NCBI RefSeq assembly: GCF_001613795.1 | Contig: NZ_LPVZ01000013.1 | Span: forward strand, 1 to 64,000 | Direction of reading: 5' to 3' | Length of the DNA stretch: 64,000 nt | Source of the DNA: Thalassospira sp. MCCC 1A01148 | GTDB lineage: Bacteria; Pseudomonadota; Alphaproteobacteria; Rhodospirillales; Thalassospiraceae | Notes under the pieces: generated by a model | The model's database searches: none | The model's input: only the letters and a program-made list of their open reading frames with translations | Told to the model about the DNA's origin: nothing | Shown: positions 53,334-62,566 of the stretch, piece after piece | Numbering within the stretch: the stretch's first letter is position 1 | Layout of the letters: every line of letters starts with the position of its first letter | Position numbers and translations under genes: made by a program

Positions 53334-54158
53334 ATGGCAATCAAGGTTAAATTCTGGGGCGTTCGAGGCAGCATTGCCTGTCCATCACCGGATCATGTTG
53401 TTTACGGTGGCAATACCAGTTGCGTTGAGATGACGGTCGGCGACACGGTTCTGATCTTTGATGCGGGTACCGGCATCCGAAATCTGGGCAAGGACCTGAT
53501 CCGGCGAAATGTCACCGAGGCCAATATCTTTCTGACCCATACACATTGGGATCACATTAACGGCTTTCCATTCTTTGTTCCGGCCTATAACCCGAACGCG
53601 TCCTTTCGGGTTATGGCGGGGCATCTGACCAATCAGGGGGGTGTGGAACGGGTGTTTTCGGCCCAGATGGCAGACCCGACTTTCCCTGTGCCACTTTCGG
53701 CCATGAAATCAAAGCTGACATTCGAGGATTTCAATGTCGGTGACGAACTCCGCCCGGCGGCGGATATCTTGATCAAGACTGCACCACTGCGTCATCCCAA
53801 TGGGGCGACAGCGTTTCGCGTGGAATATGGTGGCCATTCAGTTTGTTATGTCACCGATACCGAACATGAACTTGGCAAACCCGATCAGGTCATTCTTGAT
53901 TTTATCAAGGATGCTGATCTGGTGATCTATGACAGTACCTACACTGACGAGGAATTCCCGCAGAAAGTCGGGTGGGGGCATTCGACATGGCAGGAAGGCA
54001 TTCGGCTTTGCCGGGCCGCCAATGCCAGACAGTTGGCACTTTTCCATCATGACCCGGACCATGACGATGCGACAATGACCGTCATTGAACAAAAGGCACG
54101 CGCCACCTGGTCAGGCGCCTTTGCGGCGCGTGATGAAATGGTGCTGCAGATCGAATAG
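53334..54158 (+). CDS. MBL-fold metallo-hydrolase (PhnP/RNase Z-like)
   Basis: A 274-aa metallo-beta-lactamase-fold protein. The metal ligands HTHWDH, PLRHPNGATAF and the terminal FHHDPDHDD are present. VRGSIACPSPDHVVYGGNTSC is typical of the branch containing PhnP phosphodiesterases. The substrate is likely a phosphodiester or a small signalling molecule, not determinable here. AGGA lies 9 nt before the ATG. A good terminator follows. Confidence 0.88.
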   Translation: MAIKVKFWGVRGSIACPSPDHVVYGGNTSCVEMTVGDTVLIFDAGTGIRNLGKDLIRRNVTEANIFLTHTHWDHINGFPFFVPAYNPNASFRVMAGHLTNQGGVERVFSAQMADPTFPVPLSAMKSKLTFEDFNVGDELRPAADILIKTAPLRHPNGATAFRVEYGGHSVCYVTDTEHELGKPDQVILDFIKDADLVIYDSTYTDEEFPQKVGWGHSTWQEGIRLCRAANARQLALFHHDPDHDDATMTVIEQKARATWSGAFAARDEMVLQIE

Positions 54159-54186
54159 GCGACTTGTGTGGAAGCAAGATAAGAAC

Positions 54187-54226
54187 GCGTCCCCGAAGGG
54201 TTGGTTTTCGGGGACGCTTTGTTTTT
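54187..54226 (+). terminator. Terminator of the MBL hydrolase gene
   Basis: An 11-bp stem GCGTCCCCGAA with its complement around GGGTTGGTT, followed by TTTGTTTTT. It abuts the end of the convergent sulfatase gene. Confidence 0.9.
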
Positions 54227-55763
54227 AGCGCGAATTGCCCCTTTGCATGTCCTGGACAATTTCATCAACATCGACCGTGAAGCTGGCCTGACGTGGGGGA
54301 TATTCCTCAAACGACTGGAAGAACTTGTTTACCACACCAATGGCCGGCGCAAGGGTCCATGAACGGTTTTCCTGCCATTCATCAAAACCGCGTGCGTCGT
54401 GGAACCGTTCGAACGGATCAAGTTTCAGGTTGGTGATCAATGGCGTGGTCAGGTTGTTGGTAACCCCATTGAACCATTGGTCCTGTTCGGTAAACAGGAA
54501 TTTCCAATCGCCATAGCGCAAGCCGTGGAACTTCGTTTCCGTGAAATAGAAGAACTCCTTGCGTTTGGTTGGGCCATCCTGGGTCAGAATATCGGTTTGA
54601 TCATAACCGTCCAGATGGACACGGTATTTGCGATCTCCAATCTTGTGACCATCAAGCAGCTTTTCCTTGAGATCCTTCTCACCCAACTGCGACATGATGG
54701 TTGGTACCCAGTCTTCCATGGTCATGAATTCGCCGGTAGTGGTGCCGGGGGGCACAACGCCGGGCCATTTGACTGCCATTGGAACCCTGAACCCGCCTTC
54801 ATAACCGCCAACACCTTTTTCACCGCGGAACGGCTGGTTGCCGCCATCCGGCCAGCTGTTGGACGCGGCCCCATTATCGGTCGAGAACATGACCATGGTG
54901 TTGTCTGCCACACCAAGTTCATCAAGAAGGTCAAGAAGTTCGCCAACATCGTCATCAAGTTCCTTCATGCCATCAGCATAAAGGCCGTAACCGGTGACAC
55001 CTTCATATTCGTCGCTCAGGTTGGTTCGGTAATGCATGCGCGTGGTGTTGTGCCAGACAAAGAACGGTTTGTCCTCTGAGACAGCATCGCGGATGAAGCG
55101 TTTTGATTTCTCAAGGACTTCCTGATCAAGTGTCCTTTGGCGTTCGCGCCCGAAATCACCAAGGTCTTCAATCGCCTGCGAACCGTCTTCCTGATGCACG
55201 GAATGGATAACGCCACGTTGGGCTATTTGTTCGGCGACTTTGCTGCCGGTGGGATAGTCATATTGTTCCACATATTCCCCGGCATTGAGGTGATACAAAA
55301 TGCCATAGAATTCGTCGAACCCGTGGTTGGTCGGCAGGTGTTCGTCCCGGTCGCCAAGGTGGTTCTTGCCGAATTGTCCGTTGGCATAGCCGTGTTCTTT
55401 TAGCATTTCTGCAAGGGTAGGGTCTTCTTCCTGCAAGCCAATGGGGGATCCTGGAATACCAACGGTGCTTAGTCCGAGACGCATCGGATATTGACCTGTC
55501 AGGAATGCCGCCCGACCAGCCGTGCAGGATGCCTGCGCGTAGTGATCCATGAACAGCATGCCGTCATTGGCGATACGGTCGATGTTGGGGGTGCTGCCCC
55601 CCATCATGCCGCGGTGATAGGCGCTGATATTCCACATGCCGATATCGTCACCCCAGATGACAAGGATGTTGGGGCGATCAGCCGTTTCCGAGGTCTGCGC
55701 AACAGCAGCGCAGGGCAGGGCCATCACGGCGGCAAGCGTTTGAAGAATTCGGGGCAGTTTCAT
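54225..55763 (-). CDS. Periplasmic arylsulfatase (Cys-type)
   Basis: Sulfate-ester hydrolase of 512 aa with a signal peptide (AAVMALPCAAVAQ). The metal-binding N-terminus reads NILVIWGDDIGMWN. The formylglycine site is Cys80 in ASCTAGRAAFLTG, the CxAxR variant of the C/S-x-P/A-x-R consensus. Further ligands are in FSTDNGAASNSWPDGG. The Cys must be converted to formylglycine; no FGE or anSME-type maturase is in the window. It suggests use of sulfated marine polysaccharides or sulfate scavenging. Confidence 0.92.
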   Translation of the reverse strand: MKLPRILQTLAAVMALPCAAVAQTSETADRPNILVIWGDDIGMWNISAYHRGMMGGSTPNIDRIANDGMLFMDHYAQASCTAGRAAFLTGQYPMRLGLSTVGIPGSPIGLQEEDPTLAEMLKEHGYANGQFGKNHLGDRDEHLPTNHGFDEFYGILYHLNAGEYVEQYDYPTGSKVAEQIAQRGVIHSVHQEDGSQAIEDLGDFGRERQRTLDQEVLEKSKRFIRDAVSEDKPFFVWHNTTRMHYRTNLSDEYEGVTGYGLYADGMKELDDDVGELLDLLDELGVADNTMVMFSTDNGAASNSWPDGGNQPFRGEKGVGGYEGGFRVPMAVKWPGVVPPGTTTGEFMTMEDWVPTIMSQLGEKDLKEKLLDGHKIGDRKYRVHLDGYDQTDILTQDGPTKRKEFFYFTETKFHGLRYGDWKFLFTEQDQWFNGVTNNLTTPLITNLKLDPFERFHDARGFDEWQENRSWTLAPAIGVVNKFFQSFEEYPPRQASFTVDVDEIVQDMQRGNSR

Positions 55764-55951
55764 TTTGCTACCTTCCTGTTTGTCGTGTCAGCGCAAACCA
55801 CTTGGGCGTCTGACCGAGCCAAAAGGAAAGAAGACTGAGCCCGGAGAAAACCAGCAGGAGAACATATTTCCTGGTTGCGCACCCGGAAATGGTATTGCTG
55901 CGCGGTTTTGCGGTCAAGTTATAGAGTTATGGCAACGCATTGGGGCCGAGA

Positions 55952-56644
55952 TTAGAACACGCGTGAATACTTCGGGAAGATGCGAATTTCGATCCGGCGG
56001 TTGGCTTGACGGTTTTCGGGGATTGGGTTTCCGAAATCATCGCGGTTGGGCAGTTTTGGTTTGGTATCACCATAGGAGATCGCACGCATGCGCTTGCTGT
56101 CGGGATCAACACCAAGGGCACCAAAGAAGCGGACAACAGCAATGGCCCGACCAGCGGCAAGGTCCCAGTTTGTCGGAAAGCGCGGGGAGCCGATTGGGCT
56201 GTCATCGGTATGACCGGCGACTTCGACCTGAAAACCAAGATAGCGGGGCTCCTGTAGCAGATCACCCACATCCTTGAGGAACAGAACCGCATCGTTGGTG
56301 AGGTTCGCAGAGCCGGGTTGGAAGAAGGACCCGCTGCCCATTTCCATCAAAATGCCTTCGTCGTCGGTCGAAACACTGACCGCGCTGTCCATTGCCATGT
56401 TGAAAACGACATCACGCAGATCGGTTTCAAGTACCTGGGTAGGGCGAACGACTTCGCGCTTGCCGATTTCTTCCGCAATACCGGCCTGTACCTTTTCGAA
56501 GATCGGGATTTCAACTTTGGAAAAGCTGACCAGCATGACAAAGAAGGCCATCAAAAGCGTGATGGCATCGGCATAGGTCGCAAGCCAATCTTCGTTGACT
56601 GGTTCTTCCTCTATGTGCTGCATGCGTCTTTTGCCGCGGGCCAT
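55952..56644 (-). CDS. MotB-like stator/OmpA protein
   Basis: A 230-aa protein. The single N-terminal helix TYADAITLLMAFFVMLVSFSK carries Asp26 at the ion-binding position of MotB/PomB. The C-terminal OmpA-like domain (VEVAGHTDDSPIGSPRFPTN, RQANRRIEIRIFP) anchors to peptidoglycan. With the upstream MotA-like protein it forms an ion-driven stator for flagellar rotation or another force-coupled process. AAGGGA lies about 10 nt before the ATG. It sits 12 nt after its partner gene. Confidence 0.9.
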   Translation of the reverse strand: MARGKRRMQHIEEEPVNEDWLATYADAITLLMAFFVMLVSFSKVEIPIFEKVQAGIAEEIGKREVVRPTQVLETDLRDVVFNMAMDSAVSVSTDDEGILMEMGSGSFFQPGSANLTNDAVLFLKDVGDLLQEPRYLGFQVEVAGHTDDSPIGSPRFPTNWDLAAGRAIAVVRFFGALGVDPDSKRMRAISYGDTKPKLPNRDDFGNPIPENRQANRRIEIRIFPKYSRVF

Positions 56645-56656
56645 TTCGGATATCCC

Positions 56657-57451
56657 TTATTTCGAAGATTTATCGATATTAAAGTGAATTGCCGGATCGA
56701 GGAAGGAATTCATCCGGTCCTGAATGGCGCGCGGGCCTTTGCGGTCGGCTAGCATGATCAAGCCTTCGGCAATCAGGTAATTGCGAAAACGCATGATTTC
56801 TTCACGCTGCTGGATTTTGCTGGCTGCGGGCAGGAAAAAGAACCGGGCCGCGACAATTCCGTAAAGGGTGGTGATCAGCGCGATGGCAAGACCGGCACCA
56901 AGGGACGTCGGGTCATCCGCCATTTTATCAAGCATGATGACAAGCCCGACAAGCGTACCGATCATCCCGAAGGCAGGTGCAGCAGCAGCCATACTCTTGA
57001 GGATAGCGACCGGGACAAGGTTGCGGCTAAAGGCATTGTCGATGGCATTATGAAGCATTTCGGCGGTTTCCTCGCCGTCATAGCCGGTTATGATGACTTC
57101 CATCGCCCAGCCAAGAAACGGTTCGTCCTTGCCAACCCGTTCGGCTTCCTGTTCCAAGGCGTTGATGCCCTTTTTCTGCAGCAGATAGCCCCATTTAACC
57201 ACACGGCCAACCTCGCCAGTCAGCTGGCCACGGCCCATTTGCGGGGCACGAAAAATCTTGAAAATCAGTTTGAGTGCAAGCAGCACATAGCGCGCCTCAT
57301 AGGCGATAAAGGTTGCAGCCAGAGTGCCACCAACCACCATCAGCGCGCTCGAAAGGCTTAAGAATACCAGATAGTTATCAGTCGAGATAAAGATTGACCC
57401 AATAAACAGGCCAAGGCCGACCATAATGCCTAAAATCGTCGTAAACGACAT
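56657..57451 (-). CDS. MotA/PomA-like stator protein
   Basis: A 264-aa inner-membrane protein with four helices and a large cytoplasmic loop. Family features are ILGIMVGLGLFIGSIFI, VGGTLAATFIAYE, and the channel helices MAAAAPAFGMIGTLVGLVIML and GLAIALITTLYGIVAARFFF. I chose the ATG at 57451, with GGGGA upstream; nine extra residues from 57478 are unlikely. It is the first gene of the two-gene stator operon. No other flagellar genes are in the window. Confidence 0.9.
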   Translation of the reverse strand: MSFTTILGIMVGLGLFIGSIFISTDNYLVFLSLSSALMVVGGTLAATFIAYEARYVLLALKLIFKIFRAPQMGRGQLTGEVGRVVKWGYLLQKKGINALEQEAERVGKDEPFLGWAMEVIITGYDGEETAEMLHNAIDNAFSRNLVPVAILKSMAAAAPAFGMIGTLVGLVIMLDKMADDPTSLGAGLAIALITTLYGIVAARFFFLPAASKIQQREEIMRFRNYLIAEGLIMLADRKGPRAIQDRMNSFLDPAIHFNIDKSSK

Positions 57452-57758
57452 TGTCCCCACAATCCCCCGGGGCGCCAAAACGGCGCTTGTAGCAGTAGAA
57501 CTACCAAATATTAGACGTAATCGTATTATTTTTTACGTAAGAATAGGCATGTTATCAGTTGTTTTGAAGCTAATTTTGTTCAATTGCCACGTAATCAAAT
57601 GTCTTGAATGCGGACACTTACAGCGATCTGTAGCCATAAAGCTATAGGGCTTCATTTTTTATCTCGACCTGCAAATACAAGACCGGCGGCAAAACAACTG
57701 TTTTGCCGCCGGGGTGTTTGATCGCGATTTCGGTCTTTGTTTTGGTCTATGTGTTGCG
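57452..57758. other. Intergenic between the stator operon and the chemoreceptor gene
   Basis: About 300 AT-rich nt that should hold the stator promoter on the minus strand and the chemoreceptor terminator. The only clear structure is the hairpin at 57683-57712. Confidence 0.5.
57683..57712 (-). terminator. Hairpin after the chemoreceptor gene
   Basis: A 13-bp perfect stem CCGGCGGCAAAAC with its complement around a 4-nt loop, 46 nt beyond the gene's stop. There is no strong T run on the minus strand. Confidence 0.55.
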
Positions 57759-59471
57759 TCAGCTGCTTCGAATATCGGTAAGGAACTGATCGACCTGTGC
57801 GCGCAGGTCATTTGAAAGCGTTCCGAGTTCTTCAGCAACATCAAGAACAAGGTGGGCGGCCTGATCGGTATCGGCCACGGTATTGCTTACCCGTTCAATG
57901 TTGCTGCTGACTTCCTGCGTGCCGATGGCGGCCTGTTCAACATTCTGGGCAATTTCGCCGGTCGCATCAGACTGTTCTCCGACAGCAGCCGAGATAGTGT
58001 TGACCATTTCGGTAATGCGGCTGATCACGTCCGAGATGTCGCCAATGGAGTTGACCGTTTTACCGGTTTCTTCCTGAATTGCCGTGATTTGTTCGGCGAT
58101 TTCGTTGGTCGCGCGCGCCGTCTGGTTGGCGAGGTTTTTGACTTCTGCCGCGACGACGGCAAATCCTTTGCCGGCTTCACCAGCGCGGGCCGCCTCAATC
58201 GTCGCGTTGAGTGCGAGAAGGTTGGTTTGACCGGCAATGTCGCTGATCAATTCAACAATTTCACCAATTCGGTTGGCGACTTCGGAAAGGCCCTGCACGG
58301 TGTCAGAGGATTGTGCAGCTTCGCGGGATGCTTCGGCGGCAATCTGGGTGGATTGCTGGGCCTGTTCGCCAATCTGGGAAATGGATTCAGACAGGTGATC
58401 GGCGGCGTCTGCTACGGTACGCACATTTACAGTGGCTTCTTCTGAGGCGGCGGCAACCGTGGTTGCGCTTTTGCTTGCGCGATCTGCGGACTCAACAAGC
58501 CCGCGTGCGGTGGTTTGCATGCGTTCGGCTGATGTCGAAACCGCGCCGACAATCTGCGCGATCACCCCTTCAAAGCTGCCAATATGGCGTTCAAGGCTTT
58601 GCATGCGCTCTTCCCGGCGTCGGGATTCAACTTCCTGTTCGGCTTCCATTTGCTTTTTGGCAATGGCGTTGGTGCGGAAAACATCCACCGATTTTGCCAT
58701 TTCACCGATTTCGTCGCGGCGCGACAGGGTGTTGATTTCAAAGTTGGTATTGCCTTCGGCAAGCGCATTCATGTCGTGACCAAGGTCGGAAAGCGGCCCT
58801 GTGACAATGCGCGACAGCAAAATTCGCATGCCAAGGATGGTGGCAACTGCAATGGCCAGCCCACCCAGAATAATGCCGATCAGAATACGGTTGGTCTTTT
58901 CCTGTTCCGGGGCGACCGACAGGCTTGACGACAGAACAGCAATCACGTCACCGGTATCGGCTTCCATCGCGCCATGACAACTGAAACATACTTCGCGATC
59001 CGCGCCACTGGTTTCACCCAGAACAATCGGCATCGAAAGGCGATAGGTGCCGTTGTCGGTGTAGCGTCCGATCATCTGGCCGGTTTCGATGGCTTCGATA
59101 TCAATCTCGTCGCGCGGGGTTTTAAGCGGCTTGTCACCAAATTCTTCCATATAGGAAAGTGTCGTTGGCCCCCATGCCGACCAAAGTTCGCCCGGATAAT
59201 CACCATTGCGGCTGTCAAACCAGTTGTTGAAAACCTGAATGCCGATGTCATCAACATCTTCCGGGCGCGCAGCCATGACATTGACAATGAGCGCGTGCAG
59301 GGATGTCAGTTCGTTCTCGCTGAGCTGATGAAGCTTCTGATCCATCGCTTTTTCTTCGACGATTGTCATCATCAAAAGCGCAATGATCACCGTGGACGAG
59401 ACGCCAAATGCAGACGCCCACATAAAGCGTTTTCGGATGCTCATGGCGTTGAAAGCGGACAGAATTGACAT
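57759..59471 (-). CDS. Methyl-accepting chemotaxis protein with c-type heme motif
   Basis: A 570-aa chemoreceptor with two membrane helices (about 15-35 and 196-218). The periplasmic part between them contains CFSCH (residues 162-166), a covalent heme c site, in a context resembling DUF3365/Tll0287-like sensor domains. A HAMP domain (about 215-270) and a full signalling region follow, with the hairpin tip [21 protein letters not shown]. It probably senses redox potential, NO, CO or oxygen through heme. It is transcribed in the same direction as the stator pair, just upstream of it. Confidence 0.9.
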   Translation of the reverse strand: MSILSAFNAMSIRKRFMWASAFGVSSTVIIALLMMTIVEEKAMDQKLHQLSENELTSLHALIVNVMAARPEDVDDIGIQVFNNWFDSRNGDYPGELWSAWGPTTLSYMEEFGDKPLKTPRDEIDIEAIETGQMIGRYTDNGTYRLSMPIVLGETSGADREVCFSCHGAMEADTGDVIAVLSSSLSVAPEQEKTNRILIGIILGGLAIAVATILGMRILLSRIVTGPLSDLGHDMNALAEGNTNFEINTLSRRDEIGEMAKSVDVFRTNAIAKKQMEAEQEVESRRREERMQSLERHIGSFEGVIAQIVGAVSTSAERMQTTARGLVESADRASKSATTVAAASEEATVNVRTVADAADHLSESISQIGEQAQQSTQIAAEASREAAQSSDTVQGLSEVANRIGEIVELISDIAGQTNLLALNATIEAARAGEAGKGFAVVAAEVKNLANQTARATNEIAEQITAIQEETGKTVNSIGDISDVISRITEMVNTISAAVGEQSDATGEIAQNVEQAAIGTQEVSSNIERVSNTVADTDQAAHLVLDVAEELGTLSNDLRAQVDQFLTDIRSS

Positions 59472-59716
59472 GGTTATTCCCCGGTGACGAAGACTTCAAG
59501 GAACCCGATGAAGCAGGGTTCAACGATCCAGATTATGGGTGGATGAAACATGCATGTTCGCGCAGAAAGTGCTTTGATTTGCCTCAAGTGGTTTGAATTG
59601 AATCTATACAGTTCGCAATACGCGCAGGGATGTTTTGATTGGCGCGGGGCTTGCCAGCCATGCGTCAAGCAGGCATAAGCAGGCCAGAAAACACATCTGA
59701 TTTACAGGATTGTCCG

Positions 59717-59983
59717 ATGACGCTTTCCTACAGCGACACCCGCAAGAAGCTTGATCAGATCACCGCAGAAATGCTGGTGCTGATCCGGAAATATGATCTT
59801 GATGCGGCAAGCCCGTTTGACGTGATCGAAGTGGCACGTGCCAAGATCACTGATCAGAACGACTATATCCGCTTTCTGGAGCTGTCCTTGGAGGGACGGA
59901 TCTATGGGGAGTATGGTGATGCCCTGCAAAAGCAGATTGATGAAGAAGCCAAACAGGCAGAAACGGCCAGAAAGCTTAACTAG
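59717..59983 (+). CDS. Small conserved-looking hypothetical protein
   Basis: An 88-aa soluble, mostly helical protein (LDQITAEMLVLIRKYDLDAA and IRFLELSLEGRIYGEYGDAL). I do not recognise a family. The ATG at 59717 has AGGA 7 nt upstream, and a terminator follows, which supports a real monocistronic gene. The longer frame from 59639 has no site. Confidence 0.7.
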   Translation: MTLSYSDTRKKLDQITAEMLVLIRKYDLDAASPFDVIEVARAKITDQNDYIRFLELSLEGRIYGEYGDALQKQIDEEAKQAETARKLN

Positions 59984-60022
59984 GTTTTGAGCGGTCGCGT
60001 CCGCGCAAATCTGAAAATTTTT

Positions 60023-60055
60023 ACGGCCTGTCTTCGATTTTGAAGGCAGGCCGTT
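60023..60055 (+). terminator. Terminator of the 88-aa protein gene
   Basis: ACGGCCTG pairs with CAGGCCGT, with an inner CTTC/GAAG hairpin, then TTTTC. Confidence 0.85.
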
Positions 60056-60298
60056 TTCATGTGCCCATCATCAGGCAAACTGGCACAAATCTTCTAATAT
60101 CAGCGAAGGCTTTTGCGAGGCGTTTGGAAGAATTGGGCGCGCTGTCACAAATTCTTCCCGATCTTGTCACCGTGCTGCAGTTGAGAGGCCATGAAGATCG
60201 GACTATATGGCTGCTGTAAATGACGCATCCCCAAAAAGGTGCGCCGAATTTCGACGGGCAAAACCGTTGAAACCCCAACGAGCAACAGGATGGCTGAC

Positions 60299-60532
60299 AT
60301 GAAAAAGAGTTACGTCCAGACTCTGATGGAAGTCGAAAAAGTATTCGGTCAGATCAATGATCATGACTATCGCCTTTATCGGGCAGTGTGGGGCAACCGT
60401 CAGGCCGCCCAAACCGGCCTGCCACGGGGCACGCGCGCGGAAATCAGCAAGAAGCTAGCCAACGACTTCGTTGCGGCCGCAACGCCCGCCACGCGCACAG
60501 CACCGGGCACCTCAGTGCCACATGCGGCCTGA
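60299..60532 (+). CDS. Small hypothetical protein
   Basis: A 77-aa basic protein (MKKSYVQTLMEVEKVFGQIN, then RLYRAVWGNRQAAQTGLP). Family unknown. AGGA lies 8 nt before the ATG at 60299; an ATG at 60290 is less well placed. It ends about 190 nt before apt. Confidence 0.5.
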   Translation: MKKSYVQTLMEVEKVFGQINDHDYRLYRAVWGNRQAAQTGLPRGTRAEISKKLANDFVAAATPATRTAPGTSVPHAA

Positions 60533-60618
60533 GGATCAGGTTTCCATTCCGACAAACCGCTGCGTCAAGGCACGCTCCACCGGATGTGCCTTGCCAATCC
60601 GGTCGGTTTCAGGCATCT

Positions 60619-60637
60619 AGGGTCTGTTTCAGACCCT
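60619..60637. repeat. Short perfect hairpin upstream of apt
   Basis: AGGGTCTG, TTT, CAGACCCT; a further CAGGGTC follows at once. It lies 86 nt before apt and may end the upstream transcript or act in the apt leader. Confidence 0.5.
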
Positions 60638-60723
60638 CAGGGTCGCCGTATGTGATCTGGCTGTGATTTTCACGGCTGGTGATCTGCATTTGATCATTTC
60701 CTGATATCTGGCCGGAGTACCCC

Positions 60724-61251
60724 ATGTCGATCAAGTCGTTGATCCGTACCATTCCCGATTACCCGAAAAAGGGCATTATGTTTCGGGATATCACGACGCT
60801 GTTTGAGGACCCCTATGGTCTGAGCGAAGTGATCGACAGTTTTGCCGCCGAATTTCAGGACAAGAAGATCGACATGATCGCGGGTATTGAAGCCCGTGGC
60901 TTTGTCATCGGCCCGGCGGTTGCTGTTGCCCTGGGTGTCGGGTTTGTCACCATCCGTAAACAGGGCAAACTTCCCGCCGAGACAGTCGGTGTCGAATATG
61001 AACTTGAATACGGTTCCGACGTGATCGAGATCCACAAGGATGCGGTTAAACCCGGTAGTCGCGTTTTGATCATGGATGACCTGATTGCGACGGGCGGTAC
61101 GGCACTGGCCGCGATTGATTTGGTTGAAAAGATCGGCGCAGAGGTCGCAGGCTGTGCCTTTATCATTGATTTGCCCGACCTTGGCGGCGCACAGAAAATC
61201 CGTGATCGCGGTGTTGAAGAGTTCCACTTGGTCGAATTCGAAGGCGATTAA
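60724..61251 (+). CDS. apt: Adenine phosphoribosyltransferase
   Basis: Purine salvage enzyme joining adenine and PRPP to give AMP. It has 175 aa, close to E. coli (183). The PRPP-binding loop VLIMDDLIATGGTALAA, the N-terminal IRTIPDYPKKGIMFRDIT and GIEARGFVIGPAVA are diagnostic. GGAG lies 6-7 nt before the ATG. Confidence 0.97.
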   Translation: MSIKSLIRTIPDYPKKGIMFRDITTLFEDPYGLSEVIDSFAAEFQDKKIDMIAGIEARGFVIGPAVAVALGVGFVTIRKQGKLPAETVGVEYELEYGSDVIEIHKDAVKPGSRVLIMDDLIATGGTALAAIDLVEKIGAEVAGCAFIIDLPDLGGAQKIRDRGVEEFHLVEFEGD

Positions 61252-61378
61252 GACGCTTGGAAACTGAGGTGAACGGCAGGAATTGCGAATTTCCTGCCGT
61301 ATCACTATATATTCATGTATAATGCATGAGTTGAATTAGGTTTGCTCGACAGTCCGCTTTACGCTAGGGCAGAGGAAA

Positions 61379-61825
61379 ATGATCGCACCGGTCCATAACG
61401 CACAGACAGTTTCACAGGTTGGCCAATATGGCCGACTTGCGCCTGCTGGTGCGCGCGGACTGGCAACAGTGGATCGTGATAGCCAGGTTGAGGCGTCCTC
61501 TCAGAACTATACCTATGACCCTGATGACGACGGCATATTGTTCAATGCTTATGTCGATGGCAAAGACAAACGCCAGTCAGGACAGGGCAATAGTGGCGAA
61601 AAAAGTGATCAGCGCACCGAGCAGCGCAATCTGTCAGCCGCGCGCCGTGCCAGTGATCGCGAAGGCGCGGTCGATTTGGAAAGCGAAATTGATTTCGCAA
61701 GCTTGCTTGATCCGTCGATCCCGTTTGATCTTTCGGTCAACAGCGGAACGTCCTTTTATCAGGTGGTCAATGCCGTGACGCACGGGGTTGGTGTACGCGG
61801 TACGCATCTGGATGCGACGGTCTAG
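61379..61825 (+). CDS. Hypothetical low-complexity protein
   Basis: A 148-aa hydrophilic protein rich in Ser, Gln, Asp and Arg, with no signal peptide or membrane segment (for example YTYDPDDDGILFNAYVDGKD). The C-terminal 40 residues look more ordered (ASLLDPSIPFDLSVNSGTSF). I do not recognise it. AGAGGAAA directly before the ATG supports translation. Confidence 0.6.
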   Translation: MIAPVHNAQTVSQVGQYGRLAPAGARGLATVDRDSQVEASSQNYTYDPDDDGILFNAYVDGKDKRQSGQGNSGEKSDQRTEQRNLSAARRASDREGAVDLESEIDFASLLDPSIPFDLSVNSGTSFYQVVNAVTHGVGVRGTHLDATV

Positions 61826-61997
61826 GGGGCTGTTCGCGGCCCTCGTGGGCAGCAGGCATACGCGACCAAAACCTGATCAGATGCGGTATATTCCCGAAAA
61901 TTGAAAAACCTGCCGGTGGTGCTTGTTGGTGCCCGCCATAGACTTTATGATCCCCAAACAAACGACATGATCATTTTGCACGACCATCGGGCCCAGC

Positions 61998-62540
61998 ATG
62001 AAGAACAAGCCGGTTCTTAATACGGTATTTGAAGCCGCATTCAGGTTCATTGACCTCGCACTCAATGACAACGAATACCTGCAGCCGCAAAAACTGCATC
62101 GTCTGCTGTATCTGGCGCAGGCGTATTATGGCGCAAACTATCACGGCAACATGTTGATGCCCGCCATTTTTGTCGCAGAGGAATTCGGACCGATTGAGCC
62201 GAACCTTTATGCGGTGATGGAAGAATCCCGACCGGATGTACGCCTGAAACCGGTTGATCCGAAAACGGTTCACTTCCTTGAAAGCATCTGGTCGCAGTTC
62301 GGTCACCACACGGTCGAACATCTCAGCATGACCGTGCGCAATCACCCGCCCTTTACCAAGGCCTATAAGGAAGGGGTGGGGACGGTCATCCCGTTCACGG
62401 AACTGGTAGAATTCTATGCCTCGGTCCGCAAAAGCGCGACCACGCCAGAGGCAAAGGAGGTCGTGCGCCCGCGTGTCATGCGATCACACAAGGGCAAGCC
62501 GGTTGCGACAACAGACTGGCTGCCGCGCAAGATCAAATAG
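61998..62540 (+). CDS. Panacea-domain (DUF4065/SocA-like) protein
   Basis: A 180-aa protein. Residues about 25-140 fit the Panacea domain: LQPQKLHRLLYLAQAYYGAN, AEEFGPIEPNLYAVMEE and a later helix near NHPPFTKAYKEG. Panacea proteins are often antitoxins, and SocA of Caulobacter is a ClpXP adaptor. Here no candidate toxin gene is adjacent: the neighbours are a hypothetical gene and a convergent ChaN-like gene. A housekeeping regulatory role is therefore possible. Confidence 0.8.
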   Translation: MKNKPVLNTVFEAAFRFIDLALNDNEYLQPQKLHRLLYLAQAYYGANYHGNMLMPAIFVAEEFGPIEPNLYAVMEESRPDVRLKPVDPKTVHFLESIWSQFGHHTVEHLSMTVRNHPPFTKAYKEGVGTVIPFTELVEFYASVRKSATTPEAKEVVRPRVMRSHKGKPVATTDWLPRKIK

Positions 62541-62566
62541 GGTTTGGTAAATAGCCAAGGGTGAGC

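Noticed and set aside
60619-60648. Second copy of the element ends (AGGGTCTG motif) upstream of apt
   Set aside because: Only a short partial likeness to AGGGTCAGG, with no matching distal end; treated as an unrelated hairpin.
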